A stretch of 64,000 nt of DNA, from positions 124,001-188,000 of the forward strand of contig NZ_JAOVZB010000001.1 of the NCBI RefSeq assembly GCF_025716875.1. Reading direction: 5' to 3'. This DNA is from Marinomonas sargassi. Its GTDB lineage: Bacteria; Pseudomonadota; Gammaproteobacteria; Pseudomonadales; Marinomonadaceae. Position 1 is the stretch's first letter. Each line of letters starts with the position of its first letter. Below, piece by piece: positions 47,650-57,240 of this stretch. The notes under the pieces were generated by a model. The model saw only the letters and a list, made by a program, of their open reading frames with translations, had not been told where the DNA came from and made no database searches. Made by a program: the position numbers and the translations under genes.

Positions 47650-48876
47650 CTAGTGGAAGTCTATTTGATCTATCACTCTAGAAACGGCCCCTTGGTTTCT
47701 TAATGCAAACTCTTGAGCAGCTGTACCGGTTTCATCTTGCACAGACTTATCTCTAGCCAAGATTTCAAGCTGCGTAATTAAGTTGAGTTCATCTGAGCAA
47801 CGAATAGCACCACCAGCCTCAATAAGTTGATTGGTAATATCCAAAAAGTTGAAGGTATGTGCCCCCACCAGAACTGGTCGAGCCAGTAGTGCTGGCTCTA
47901 TTGGGTTGTGCCCACCTCGCTCTATTAGGCTACCACCCACGAAGGCAACATCAGAGGCTTGGTAGTAATGCATCATTTCACCCATTGAGTCGCCGACAAC
48001 AACTTGCAAGTTTTGCCATTCTTCTAAAGGTGTTTCACTACGAAGCGCTACAGAGTTAAACTCTTTTTTGGCTAAATCAAAGACACTACTAAAACGTTCG
48101 GGGTGTCGGGGAACAAGTATTAACAGTGAATCAGGTTTGTTTTTCAGCAAAGCAGCATGAGCACGCAGTAATACCTCATCCTCTCCTTCATGGGTACTTG
48201 CTCCTATCCAAACAAAGCGACCACCCAACTGCTGACGCCAATCATCGACCAACACAGCCTGAGGCACACTTAAGTCAAACTTAATATTGCCAGTCACAGA
48301 AACATCTTTCGCACCGAGCTGTTTGATTCTGTTTGCATCCGCCTCGGCGTGTGAAAAAAAATGATTTGGTAGTAAAAACAACGTCGAAGATAAAGTCGAA
48401 ATTTTTTGATAGCGCAGAAAAGAACGCTCACTTAAACGCGCATTAATAATATCTACACGTAAACCATGCAACTTTGCCTGTTTGAGTAAGTTGGGCCAAA
48501 GCTCTGTTTCTACGATTAGTAAGTGCTTACATTGCAATCGCTTCAACGCTATTCGTAGACAAAGGGTATAATCAAGAGGAAGGTATTTATGGTCAGCAAA
48601 AGGAAAAAGCTTTGTAGCCTGCTCAGCACCAGTTGGTGTCATCGTAGTAATTAGTACTGCATGTTGAGGATACTTTCTTCGCCACTCATCCAATAGCGGG
48701 CGAACTGCCAATACCTCTCCAACCGAAGCACAATGAATCCAAATATCCGCTTGCTGTTCAGGCCAGAAGCCAAAAGCTTCTTTCATTCGATAGTTTGAAT
48801 ATTTCCTTTTAAAGCTCCACGCCTTCCACAATAAGAAAGGCGTAACTAGAAATAATAGAAAAGAGTACAACCACAT
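47650..48876 (-). CDS. waaA: WaaA, Kdo transferase
   Basis: Adds Kdo from CMP-Kdo to lipid A precursor at the inner face of the cytoplasmic membrane. The 408 residues begin with a short membrane anchor (4-20), then HCASVGE, TTMTPTG, ETELWPNL and the C-terminal FVGGSLIERGGHNPIEPA motif, all as in E. coli WaaA. Two bases separate it from msbA, so it is co-transcribed. Confidence 0.96.
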   Translation of the reverse strand: MWLYSFLLFLVTPFLLWKAWSFKRKYSNYRMKEAFGFWPEQQADIWIHCASVGEVLAVRPLLDEWRRKYPQHAVLITTMTPTGAEQATKLFPFADHKYLPLDYTLCLRIALKRLQCKHLLIVETELWPNLLKQAKLHGLRVDIINARLSERSFLRYQKISTLSSTLFLLPNHFFSHAEADANRIKQLGAKDVSVTGNIKFDLSVPQAVLVDDWRQQLGGRFVWIGASTHEGEDEVLLRAHAALLKNKPDSLLILVPRHPERFSSVFDLAKKEFNSVALRSETPLEEWQNLQVVVGDSMGEMMHYYQASDVAFVGGSLIERGGHNPIEPALLARPVLVGAHTFNFLDITNQLIEAGGAIRCSDELNLITQLEILARDKSVQDETGTAAQEFALRNQGAVSRVIDQIDFH

Positions 48877-48878
48877 AA

Positions 48879-50660
48879 TTAGTCTGTTGGCTCACTAAAC
48901 TGCTGACTATGCAGTTGAGCATAAGCACCATTTTTAGCGAGCAATTCGCTATGGGAACCTTGTTCAATAATTTCGCCTTTATCAACTACTGCTATAATAT
49001 CTGCATTTTCTATGGTTGAGAGGCGGTGGGCTATCGCAATGGTAGTGCGATTCTGCATTAAACCATCCAAAGCCGTCTGTATCGCCCTTTCGGATTCTGT
49101 ATCTAAAGCAGAAGTCGCCTCATCCAAAATAAGAATTGGGGCATTCTTCAAAATTGCTCTTGCAATAGCAATACGTTGTCTTTGACCTCCAGATAGCAGC
49201 ACACCATTTTCGCCAACCATGGTATTTAAACCATCATCTAAGTCCTGAATAAAGTCCCACGCATTAGCGGCTTTTGCCGCTGCAATCACTTCTTCATCTG
49301 TACTTTCTCTCAAGTACCCATAGGCTATATTTTCGCGAATCGTACCATTAAACAGCACAACTTGCTGATTCACTAAGGCGATATTCGATCGTAAGGAAGC
49401 CAGCTCATAATTTTCTATCTGCAAGTCGTCAATTCGTATCTCACCAGATTCAATGTTATAAAATCTAGGTATCAAGTTCGCCATAGTGGACTTACCACCA
49501 CCAGAACGCCCCACCAAAGCAAGCGTTTTACCTGCTGGGAGCTTTAGACTAATATTCTTTAGGGTTAGGCTCTCCGACTCTGGGTATTTGAATGACATAT
49601 TGCGCAGTTCAATATCCCCCTTTAAGTGATTTGTTTTAACTGATCCAGTGTTTTCTTCTTCCTTCATATCAAGGAATTCAAAAATACTGTATGAAGCAGC
49701 AATACCCTTTTGCAGAGTGCTATTCACGTCAGTTAATTGGCGGATCGGTTTCCCTAACATGCCCGCCGCAGTTAAGAAGGCTATAAAATCACCTGAAGTC
49801 ATATGAGCGCTAATTGTTGGGCTCAACGCGAACCAAATCAAAATAGACATAGATATCGCAAGAAGGAATTGCACAATAGGAACATTCAAGAACTTTGTCT
49901 TTTCCATCTTTAATTGTGACCGCTGATTCTCTTCAGCTGCTAAGCGAAAACGCTCTATTTCATATTCAGTACCGCCAAAAATTTTTACTACTTCTTGGCC
50001 TTTAATCGCCTCAGAAGCAACATCAGTAACCCCGCCCATTGCGTTTTGGATACGCGTGCTTAGCTTACGGAAACGTTTAGATGCATAAGAAACAACAAGC
50101 CCAATTATAGGCACAACCAATAAAAACAAAATTGATAAGCGCCAGTTCATATAGAGCATATAACCTAACAAACCTATCACTGTCAGGCCCTCTCGTAGCA
50201 ATACACGGGCAGCCTGAGTAATAGATCCTATAACTTGTTCGGTATCATACGTTAACTTCGCTAATAACCGACCTGTAGGGATAGAGTTAAAGTAACTAGA
50301 TGGCAGTAAAACCAGTTTGTCAAACATACTCGTACGAAGGTCAAACACCACTTTATTAGCCACTTTGGCCATAAAATAGCCACCTAAAAATGTCCCGATT
50401 CCACGCACAATAAAAATAGCCAAGATAGCAAGGGGGATTAGTGTACGACTGTCCGTTATTTGACCTTCGGATACGACATCAACTATATGCTTCAACAAAG
50501 CGGCTAATGCCGGTTCCATGGCTGCGTAAAGTAAGTAGCCGATGATACTAAGTAATAAATATACCCATGAAGAGCCCACATAACGAAGAAGACGAAAATA
50601 GATTTTCATACCAGAAGGTTTCGTAGTTGTTTCTTCAACTTTAGCTATATCGCCTTGCAT
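48879..50660 (-). CDS. msbA: MsbA, lipid A-core flippase
   Basis: ABC exporter that flips lipid A-core across the inner membrane. The 593 residues comprise a six-helix membrane domain (about 30-320) and an ATPase domain with Walker A LVGRSGGGKSTM, signature LLSGGQRQRIAIARA and Walker B LILDEATSALDTESE. Position between hldE and waaA fits LPS export. The ATG directly follows the hldE stop. Confidence 0.95.
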   Translation of the reverse strand: MQGDIAKVEETTTKPSGMKIYFRLLRYVGSSWVYLLLSIIGYLLYAAMEPALAALLKHIVDVVSEGQITDSRTLIPLAILAIFIVRGIGTFLGGYFMAKVANKVVFDLRTSMFDKLVLLPSSYFNSIPTGRLLAKLTYDTEQVIGSITQAARVLLREGLTVIGLLGYMLYMNWRLSILFLLVVPIIGLVVSYASKRFRKLSTRIQNAMGGVTDVASEAIKGQEVVKIFGGTEYEIERFRLAAEENQRSQLKMEKTKFLNVPIVQFLLAISMSILIWFALSPTISAHMTSGDFIAFLTAAGMLGKPIRQLTDVNSTLQKGIAASYSIFEFLDMKEEENTGSVKTNHLKGDIELRNMSFKYPESESLTLKNISLKLPAGKTLALVGRSGGGKSTMANLIPRFYNIESGEIRIDDLQIENYELASLRSNIALVNQQVVLFNGTIRENIAYGYLRESTDEEVIAAAKAANAWDFIQDLDDGLNTMVGENGVLLSGGQRQRIAIARAILKNAPILILDEATSALDTESERAIQTALDGLMQNRTTIAIAHRLSTIENADIIAVVDKGEIIEQGSHSELLAKNGAYAQLHSQQFSEPTD

Positions 50661-52094
50661 TTAAAGGTTCGCCTTTTTAATTATTGACGTTGTGGAATAG
50701 CCATCAACAAAAGATAGAACTTTCACATCACCGCCCTGCTTAAGCACATGCTCGGCGCCGACTATTGTATCGATACTATAGTCTCCACCCTTAACTAATA
50801 TATCAGGAGATAAAGCTTCAATAATTTCTTGTGGCGTATCTTCATCAAACCAAGTTACCCAGTCGATTGCTCCCATACCTTCAAGTACTGCCATTCTATG
50901 AGTCAGGTCATTAATAGGGCGTTTTTCACCTTTTAATCGCTTGACCGAAGCATCCGTGTTCACTGCCACAATCAAACGATCACCTAACGCTTTCGCCTGT
51001 TTCATATAAGTGACATGCCCTGGGTGTAAAATATCGAAGCAACCGTTTGTAAAAACCACTTTTTCGCCATTCATTTGAGCAAACTTAATTTGTTCTAGAA
51101 GTCCATTCGGAGATAAAACACCAAAATTTGCAGAATGCGAGCGTTGATACATAATCGCCTCAAGCTGGTCTGCCAAAATAGATGCTGTTCCTAACTTCCC
51201 AACAACAAAACCGGCTGCCTGATTCGCATACTCCACTGCATCACAGAAACGTTTGCTCGTCACATAAACAGCTGTCAGAACAGCAACAACCGTATCACCA
51301 GCGCCAGTCACATCAAAAACCTCCCTTGCCGCTGTAGCAAGAGAGAACGGTGCCTTGCCGTCTTCAAAAAGCACAAGACCATCTTCGCCACGAGTTACCA
51401 ACAAAGCCTGCCAATCATGCTTTTCTCGAAGCTCATTCGCTTTTTCTTCCAGCTCTTTGAAAGAACCACAAACACCGACGATGTTTTCAAACTCCAGTAA
51501 ATTAGGCTTTACTAGCGTTGCCCCCTGATAAATAGAAAAATCATTACCCTTAGGGTCAACGAGGCTTGGAACTTGAGCGTCATTAGAGGCTTGAATAAGC
51601 CTTTGTACATCAGCCAAGCAACCTTTTGCATAATCTGAATAAATGACTGCATCAACGTCTTTCAAGCAGGCTTCAACTTGTTTAAAAACCGCTTCATTTT
51701 GCGACAAGCTATCAACACGCTCTTCAAAATCCAGACGAATCAATTGTTGATGGCGACTCATCACTCTTAACTTGGTAATAGTTGGTAAATCCGGAGAAGA
51801 TACAAACTGACAGCTGACACCCTCTTTCTCTAGGCACTTCTGGAGTACATTGGCATTTTCATCATTACCAACAACACCAACCAAGGTGACTGACACACCC
51901 AACTTAGCCAACCCTAGAGCGACATTGGCCGCGCCACCAGGCCTATCTTCAATGTCAGATACTTTTACTACTTGGACCGGAGCTTCTGGAGAAATACGTG
52001 AAGTACCACCATGCCAGTAACGATCTAGCATCACATCCCCAACAACAAGAATGTGCTTATCCTTAAAATTCAAATATGAAGAGTTCATAACCAT
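50661..52094 (-). CDS. hldE: HldE, bifunctional heptose kinase/adenylyltransferase
   Basis: Makes ADP-heptose precursors for the LPS inner core. The 477 residues contain an N-terminal PfkB-type kinase (1-320; DRYWHGGTSRISPEAPV and DVTGAGDTV) and a C-terminal nucleotidyltransferase (TNGCFDILHPGHV, about 350-362). The ATG at 52094 is followed two codons later by another in-frame ATG; neither has a strong ribosome site. It opens the hldE-msbA-waaA run. Confidence 0.96.
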   Translation of the reverse strand: MVMNSSYLNFKDKHILVVGDVMLDRYWHGGTSRISPEAPVQVVKVSDIEDRPGGAANVALGLAKLGVSVTLVGVVGNDENANVLQKCLEKEGVSCQFVSSPDLPTITKLRVMSRHQQLIRLDFEERVDSLSQNEAVFKQVEACLKDVDAVIYSDYAKGCLADVQRLIQASNDAQVPSLVDPKGNDFSIYQGATLVKPNLLEFENIVGVCGSFKELEEKANELREKHDWQALLVTRGEDGLVLFEDGKAPFSLATAAREVFDVTGAGDTVVAVLTAVYVTSKRFCDAVEYANQAAGFVVGKLGTASILADQLEAIMYQRSHSANFGVLSPNGLLEQIKFAQMNGEKVVFTNGCFDILHPGHVTYMKQAKALGDRLIVAVNTDASVKRLKGEKRPINDLTHRMAVLEGMGAIDWVTWFDEDTPQEIIEALSPDILVKGGDYSIDTIVGAEHVLKQGGDVKVLSFVDGYSTTSIIKKANL

Positions 52095-52185
52095 ATAATC
52101 GTCGATTTTTTAAAGCCGCCATCTTATCATACTCATCAATCAAGTTGGACATACCAATAACACATGAAATAAGGCTATTTATATT

Positions 52186-53331
52186 ATGCTGAGCTCTTCT
52201 CTTCCAAAGTGCGAAGACTTCCTATTCGAACAATTACTGGAAAACTGGCACAAGTATGGAATAGATAAAGATCAAGGATTTAGTTACGAAAGTTTAAACC
52301 ATGATTTAAGCCGTAATCGAGTCGGGCGCATTCGCCTACTGACACAATGTCGACAGCTGTATACTTTTAGCCATGCTGTAGCGGTTAAAAACAAAAAACA
52401 CTGGGAAGCAAGTTTACAACCTTTATTTGAATTCATTATCACTCATTATTTCCAAGATAATAGGTGGATATTTTCATTAGATGACGAGCTCAATGTACAA
52501 GACACTCAGTCTGACGCCTATGCACTCGCGTTTGTTCTGCTATCGTTCAGTCACTATTATCAAGTAACGAAAGATGCTAGAGCTCTTTCTTACATAACAA
52601 AGACTCATCGTTTTCTGATCGACCATATGCAAGCAGATACGGGTGGATTCTATGAGGCCTACCCTATTAATAATTCGCAAATACGTCGACAAAACCCTCA
52701 CATGCATCTATTGGAGGGCTATATTGCAGCTTATGAAACCACGCAAGAGGAAGGCTATAAAACAGTCATTAATTCGCTGCTTGAATTAGCACTTAGCCAT
52801 TTCTATGACAGTAAAAGTAAGACCTTAATAGAGTTTTTCCATCACGACTGGACAGTTCACAATGAGATAGGCCATCAAATAGAACCGGGACACCATTTCG
52901 AATGGGTATGGCTACTTCATCAGGCTTATAAAATCGAAGCCAATCCAGAATACCTAGAGCTTGCGCACCATTTGTGGGGTACGGCCATTAAACATGGCCT
53001 ATCAGAAAAAGGTGGAATTTATAATCAAATCAGTAACCTAGACTATCAGGTATTAGACAGGGAAAAGCGCATCTGGCCTATTACGGAATACTTAAAAGCA
53101 ATTACTGTCCTACCCATAGGCAAAGAGGAAAAGCAACATAGAATAGAAGTCGCTTTTACCTTCATCAAAGAATATTATTTCTTAGATGAAGGCCGATGGA
53201 ACGAATATTTAACCGAGGATAACCAAGCCAAAGACTACCCCTTACCAGGCACTAGCACCTATCATATTTTTCTCGGCCTTACGGAAGTGATAACATGGGC
53301 AAAATTGAATTCACAGGCTTCCAAACCATAG
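52186..53331 (+). CDS. AGE-family (N-acylglucosamine 2-epimerase/isomerase) sugar enzyme
   Basis: Alpha/alpha-barrel sugar 2-epimerase or aldose-ketose isomerase family. The 381 residues include family-typical CRQLYTFSHAV (about 62-72), a central HMHLLEGY and EPGHHFEWVWLL (about 233-244), and the end KDYPLPGTSTYHIF. These His/Arg/Glu-containing segments form the AGE active site. The substrate cannot be told; location between hldE and hldD suggests a role in surface sugar supply. Transcribed divergently from hldE, with a 91-base gap. Confidence 0.85.
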   Translation: MLSSSLPKCEDFLFEQLLENWHKYGIDKDQGFSYESLNHDLSRNRVGRIRLLTQCRQLYTFSHAVAVKNKKHWEASLQPLFEFIITHYFQDNRWIFSLDDELNVQDTQSDAYALAFVLLSFSHYYQVTKDARALSYITKTHRFLIDHMQADTGGFYEAYPINNSQIRRQNPHMHLLEGYIAAYETTQEEGYKTVINSLLELALSHFYDSKSKTLIEFFHHDWTVHNEIGHQIEPGHHFEWVWLLHQAYKIEANPEYLELAHHLWGTAIKHGLSEKGGIYNQISNLDYQVLDREKRIWPITEYLKAITVLPIGKEEKQHRIEVAFTFIKEYYFLDEGRWNEYLTEDNQAKDYPLPGTSTYHIFLGLTEVITWAKLNSQASKP

Positions 53332-53409
53332 GTTGGTATATAGAAGCAGACAGGGCTAAGTCGCTAGTTTAAAGTACTTTAGCAGCCCTCCAATACAGGA
53401 CAATACATT

Positions 53410-54357
53410 ATGTATATCGTGACAGGCGGAGCCGGATTCATCGGCAGTAATATTATTAAGGCTCTTAATGATAAAGGGATCAGCAATATTCTTTTGGTGG
53501 ATGATCTTACCGATGGAAAAAAATGTTTAAACCTTTCTGACTTAAACATTGCTGATTACATGGATATGTACGACTTTCTGGACGCCATACAGAATGATAC
53601 TTTAGACATAACACCTACCGCTGTTTTCCATGAAGGTGCCTGTTCAGCAACCACTGAATGGAATGGTAAATATGTCATGGATGTTAATTATCAATATTCA
53701 AAAGCCGTGTTAGCCTTTTGCCTCTCTCATAAAGTGCCATTTTCCTATGCTTCTTCTGCTTCTGTTTATGGCTCAGGTCCAATTTTTGAAGAATCTCGCC
53801 AACATGAAAAACCGCTGAACATGTACGCTTATTCAAAGTTTCAATTTGATCAATACGTACGCAATATTTTACCTACTGCAAAAAGCCAAATCGTTGGTTT
53901 TCGTTATTTCAATGTATATGGTCCAAGAGAGCAACACAAAGGCAGCATGGCAAGCGTTGCCTTCCACCTAAGAAACCAAGTCTTAGCAGACGAAAATCCA
54001 AAACTTTTTGGTGCATACGATGGTTACGAAGCTGGCGGGCAAAGTCGTGATTTCATATATGTTGAAGACCTTGTGAATACCAAACTTTGGTTTTTAGAAA
54101 ATTCAGATAAAAGTGGTATTTTCAATCTAGGAACAGGGAGTGCTGAACCTTTTAGGACCATAGCAGAAACGGTAATAAACCATTATAAAAAAGGGGAAAT
54201 CGAATACATTCCATTTCCTGAACATTTAAAAGGTGCCTACCAAAGCTTTACGCAAGCCGATATTACCAAACTACGTCAAAGTGGTTACGATGGGCATTTT
54301 CGAGGCCTAGCCCAAGGTGTTCAAGATTATTTAAACTGGTTAGATAATCATGGCTAA
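53410..54357 (+). CDS. hldD: HldD, ADP-L-glycero-D-manno-heptose 6-epimerase
   Basis: Epimerises ADP-D,D-heptose to the L,D form used in LPS core. The 315 residues show the NAD-binding GGAGFIGSN at the N-terminus, catalytic YAYSK (about 140), and the family segment [22 protein letters not shown] (partly quoted). The last 8 bases overlap waaF. Confidence 0.97.
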   Translation: MYIVTGGAGFIGSNIIKALNDKGISNILLVDDLTDGKKCLNLSDLNIADYMDMYDFLDAIQNDTLDITPTAVFHEGACSATTEWNGKYVMDVNYQYSKAVLAFCLSHKVPFSYASSASVYGSGPIFEESRQHEKPLNMYAYSKFQFDQYVRNILPTAKSQIVGFRYFNVYGPREQHKGSMASVAFHLRNQVLADENPKLFGAYDGYEAGGQSRDFIYVEDLVNTKLWFLENSDKSGIFNLGTGSAEPFRTIAETVINHYKKGEIEYIPFPEHLKGAYQSFTQADITKLRQSGYDGHFRGLAQGVQDYLNWLDNHG

Positions 54358-55378
54358 ATATTTACTCGTTGGTCCATCTTGGGTTGGTGATATGGTGATG
54401 GCTCAAAGCCTATTCATAACCATAAAAAATCAAGATAAAGACGCCATCATTGATGTGATTGGACCAAATTGGTCATTACCTATTTTAGCTCGTATGCCAC
54501 AAGTGCGTAATGCTATTGCGCTACCTACCGCTCATGGTGAGTGGAGCTTGAAGACTCGAAAAGCATTAGGCGCATCCCTGCAAAACGAACACTATGATCA
54601 ATCGATTGTGTTACCACGATCATGGAAAAGTGCTCTTGTTCCATTTTTTGCCAAGATAAAACATCGTATCGGGTTTCATGGTGAGCAAAGATACTTTTTG
54701 CTTAATGAACGTCGAAAACTAGACAAGTCCATTCTTAACCAGACCGTTAAACGATTCGTTTCTCTTGGCGTAAATAAATCAGAAGCTTATCCACCTAAGC
54801 AACTTCCTGATCCAAGCCTACAAGTGGATACTGAAAACCAAGCAGAACTCTACAAAAAGTTAGAGTTAAGTCAAAGGCCTGCCATCGCCATGATGCCAGG
54901 AGCCGAATTTGGCCCTTCTAAACAATGGCCATTAAGTCATTTCAGAGAAACAGCCCAGCACTTCATTCAAGAAGGCTATCAGGTCTGGGTGTTAGGGGGT
55001 CCAAAAGATATCGAAGAAGGTAATGAAATCACAAAGAATCTTGGTGAATTTGCATTTAATCTTTGTGGAAAAACACAACTCATTGATACCGTCGACCTAT
55101 TAGCGGCCGCAGAAAAAGCAATCAGTAATGACTCAGGGCTTATGCACATTGCAGCCGCTGTTGGCACCCACGTCCATGCAATATACGGTTCAACCAGCGA
55201 ATTATTCACTCCTCCTTTGACAGAAAAAAGTACCATTCACAACCTTCACTTGGAGTGCTCTCCTTGTTTTAAACGGCAATGCCCTTTGGGTCATACTAAC
55301 TGCCAAAATAACCTATTACCTAAAGACGTCATTACCGCCGTATCAAACCCGAAAACTAGGATCAATCCAAGTGATTAG
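54350..55378 (+). CDS. waaF: WaaF, ADP-heptose:LPS heptosyltransferase II
   Basis: GT9-family transferase adding the second core heptose. The 342 residues open with [18 protein letters not shown] and contain the C-terminal [15 protein letters not shown] and PLGHTNC. Coupled to hldD and to the next gene by 8-base overlaps on each side. No waaC (heptosyltransferase I) is visible in the window. Confidence 0.95.
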   Translation: MAKYLLVGPSWVGDMVMAQSLFITIKNQDKDAIIDVIGPNWSLPILARMPQVRNAIALPTAHGEWSLKTRKALGASLQNEHYDQSIVLPRSWKSALVPFFAKIKHRIGFHGEQRYFLLNERRKLDKSILNQTVKRFVSLGVNKSEAYPPKQLPDPSLQVDTENQAELYKKLELSQRPAIAMMPGAEFGPSKQWPLSHFRETAQHFIQEGYQVWVLGGPKDIEEGNEITKNLGEFAFNLCGKTQLIDTVDLLAAAEKAISNDSGLMHIAAAVGTHVHAIYGSTSELFTPPLTEKSTIHNLHLECSPCFKRQCPLGHTNCQNNLLPKDVITAVSNPKTRINPSD

Positions 55379-56174
55379 TATCATTACTGCCATACACAAC
55401 CAGATAGGAATGAATAAAATATTCCTTGAATATCTCAAGAAAAACACGAAAAGTGAATTTGAGCTTATTATTATTGATAATAAGTCTACCGATGAAAGCG
55501 CTGATTTTTTTGAAAAGCACGGCGCTACTGTTATTAGAAATGATGGAAACTATTCATATCCCTATTCTCAAAACCAAGGGATTAAAGCTTCCTCAGGCGA
55601 ATACATGTGCTTTTTAAATAATGACATTATCGTTGGAAAGCACTGGGATGAGACCTTAATTCAAAGTATGGAAAGCAATGGGCTAGAAGTTGCTACTAGC
55701 TGTGGCGTTGAGAGAATCGAGGATGAAGTTCAAAGCAAAAAGCTAAAAAGACGCTGGAAAAAAATCAAGAATACGCTATCCATATTTGGAACTCATGAAA
55801 AAAACCTCAGAAGAATGCATAAAATCATGTATAAAAACTGGGATAGATTTACCGATGAACGCAGAAACAAGTTTCAAGGTAAAGTAATAGAAGGTTTTGT
55901 AGGAAACACCGTTGTGATCAAGCGCTCTGCGCTTGATAAAATAGGTTTATGGGACGAAAGAATTCAAGGCGCAGACTTTGACCTTTCGATGCGAGTAAAA
56001 AAACGTAGCATTGAACATGGTGATATAAAACCTATCCATATTGCATTAGACGCTTTCAATCATCACTATATTAGATTAACCATCAAAACAAAATTCCCTC
56101 CATTCAAAGATAGAGATAATCTAATCAGCGTGGAAGAAAAATGGGGGGAAGAGGCTATGTCTAAATATCTCTAA
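55371..56174 (+). CDS. Glycosyltransferase family 2
   Basis: Predicted LPS core or surface-glycan transferase. The 267 residues have a GT-A fold: N-terminal [30 protein letters not shown], and the acidic metal-binding motif LNNDIIVG near 83-90; WDERIQGADFDLSMRVKKR (about 202-220) is the usual acceptor-side ED-type motif. Overlaps waaF by 8 bases. The base composition looks richer in AT than hldD/waaF, common in LPS loci. Confidence 0.85.
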   Translation: MISIITAIHNQIGMNKIFLEYLKKNTKSEFELIIIDNKSTDESADFFEKHGATVIRNDGNYSYPYSQNQGIKASSGEYMCFLNNDIIVGKHWDETLIQSMESNGLEVATSCGVERIEDEVQSKKLKRRWKKIKNTLSIFGTHEKNLRRMHKIMYKNWDRFTDERRNKFQGKVIEGFVGNTVVIKRSALDKIGLWDERIQGADFDLSMRVKKRSIEHGDIKPIHIALDAFNHHYIRLTIKTKFPPFKDRDNLISVEEKWGEEAMSKYL

Positions 56175-56302
56175 CGATAAGGCACCAAATAATTATAGAG
56201 GCAAGACCATTTTATAATTATGGAAAAATGGATATATAGACAGCTTTTTGACCAAAGCTATCACTACAAATAAATTCGAATATGCGTTAAAAGTGAGAAA
56301 CG

Positions 56303-57169
56303 ATGAAGATCAGTGCATTTACATTTATAAAAAATGGGCAATTACTCGGCTACCCCTTCCTACAAAGCATAGAGTCAGTTTTGGACTTGGTAGACGAGTT
56401 TGTAATCAGCGTTGGTGATGGTGAAGACAATACCCTAGAAGCACTAAAATCTCTTAACAATGACAAAATACGCATTATAGAGACAAACTGGAACGATAAA
56501 ATGCGCTCTCGTGGATATGTTTATGGCCAGCAGAAAATGATTGCACAATTTAACTGTACAGGTGATTGGGCTTTCTATTTAGAAGCCGATGAAATAGTCC
56601 ATGAAGAGGACATTGAAAAAATCCGTTCTGTTTGTCAAAAATACCTGAACGACCCTGAAGTTGAAGGCATTGCCTTCGATTATATCCATTTCTGGGGAAA
56701 CGAGAACACTTATATAGACTCATCACACTGGTACCGCTCTGAAGTTAGGATCATACGTAACTCAATCAGAACCTATGCACCTGACGGCCTATATTGGATT
56801 GTCCTCGATGGTAGAAAGGGTCGAAGATACCCAAAAGCCATTCGACCTGGAATTAAGATGTACCATTATGGTTGGACAAGAACGATTGACCAATTAGAGA
56901 AAAAAGATGAAAAGGTAAGTCAGTACTGGAATAGAAGTGCAGAAAAAGTCAGCTATGATCAAATAGATCCATTAATTATGCGACATTTTACAGGGAAGCA
57001 TCCAAAGGTCATGCAATCTATTTTTAACAGCGGCTCTAATGGAATGTTTATACCAAAGCCTAAGAACGGTATACCAAAAGAATACAAACGCTATCGTTTG
57101 AAAGATAAAATAGAAAAAATCTTTAACGTCGATCTCAGCAAAAAGCATTATAAGCTAGTTAAAAATTAA
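56303..57169 (+). CDS. Glycosyltransferase family 2-like protein
   Basis: 288 residues with a GT-A start (ISAFTFIKNGQLLGYPFLQSI), the nucleotide-binding Asp in FVISVGDGEDNT, and the DxD-like WAFYLEADEIVHEED (about 93-107). Later segments (FWGNENTYIDSSHWYRSEVRI) resemble other large LPS/carbohydrate GT2-like proteins, not a named one. The preceding 128 bases hold no gene I can support. Its end faces a large inverted repeat. AT-rich; substrate unknown. Confidence 0.8.
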   Translation: MKISAFTFIKNGQLLGYPFLQSIESVLDLVDEFVISVGDGEDNTLEALKSLNNDKIRIIETNWNDKMRSRGYVYGQQKMIAQFNCTGDWAFYLEADEIVHEEDIEKIRSVCQKYLNDPEVEGIAFDYIHFWGNENTYIDSSHWYRSEVRIIRNSIRTYAPDGLYWIVLDGRKGRRYPKAIRPGIKMYHYGWTRTIDQLEKKDEKVSQYWNRSAEKVSYDQIDPLIMRHFTGKHPKVMQSIFNSGSNGMFIPKPKNGIPKEYKRYRLKDKIEKIFNVDLSKKHYKLVKN

Positions 57170-57176
57170 TAGAATC

Positions 57177-57220
57177 GATGTAGGCTTCTTTACAAGATAT
57201 AATATTAAAAAGCCTACATC
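57177..57220. repeat. 11-bp perfect inverted repeat between convergent genes
   Basis: GATGTAGGCTT (57177-57187) and AAGCCTACATC (57210-57220) pair perfectly, with a 22-base AT-rich loop. It lies between the stops of the glycosyltransferase genes at 57169 (+) and 57241 (-). There is no T tract after the stem on either strand, so it is not a standard terminator, though it may act as a shared transcription end or RNA-stability hairpin. Confidence 0.6.
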
Positions 57221-57240
57221 ATTCACTCTCTATCTGTAGA

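Noticed and set aside
56219-56272. Seventeen-codon frame before the glycosyltransferase at 56303
   Set aside because: Very short, no ribosome site, no recognisable sequence; most likely chance.
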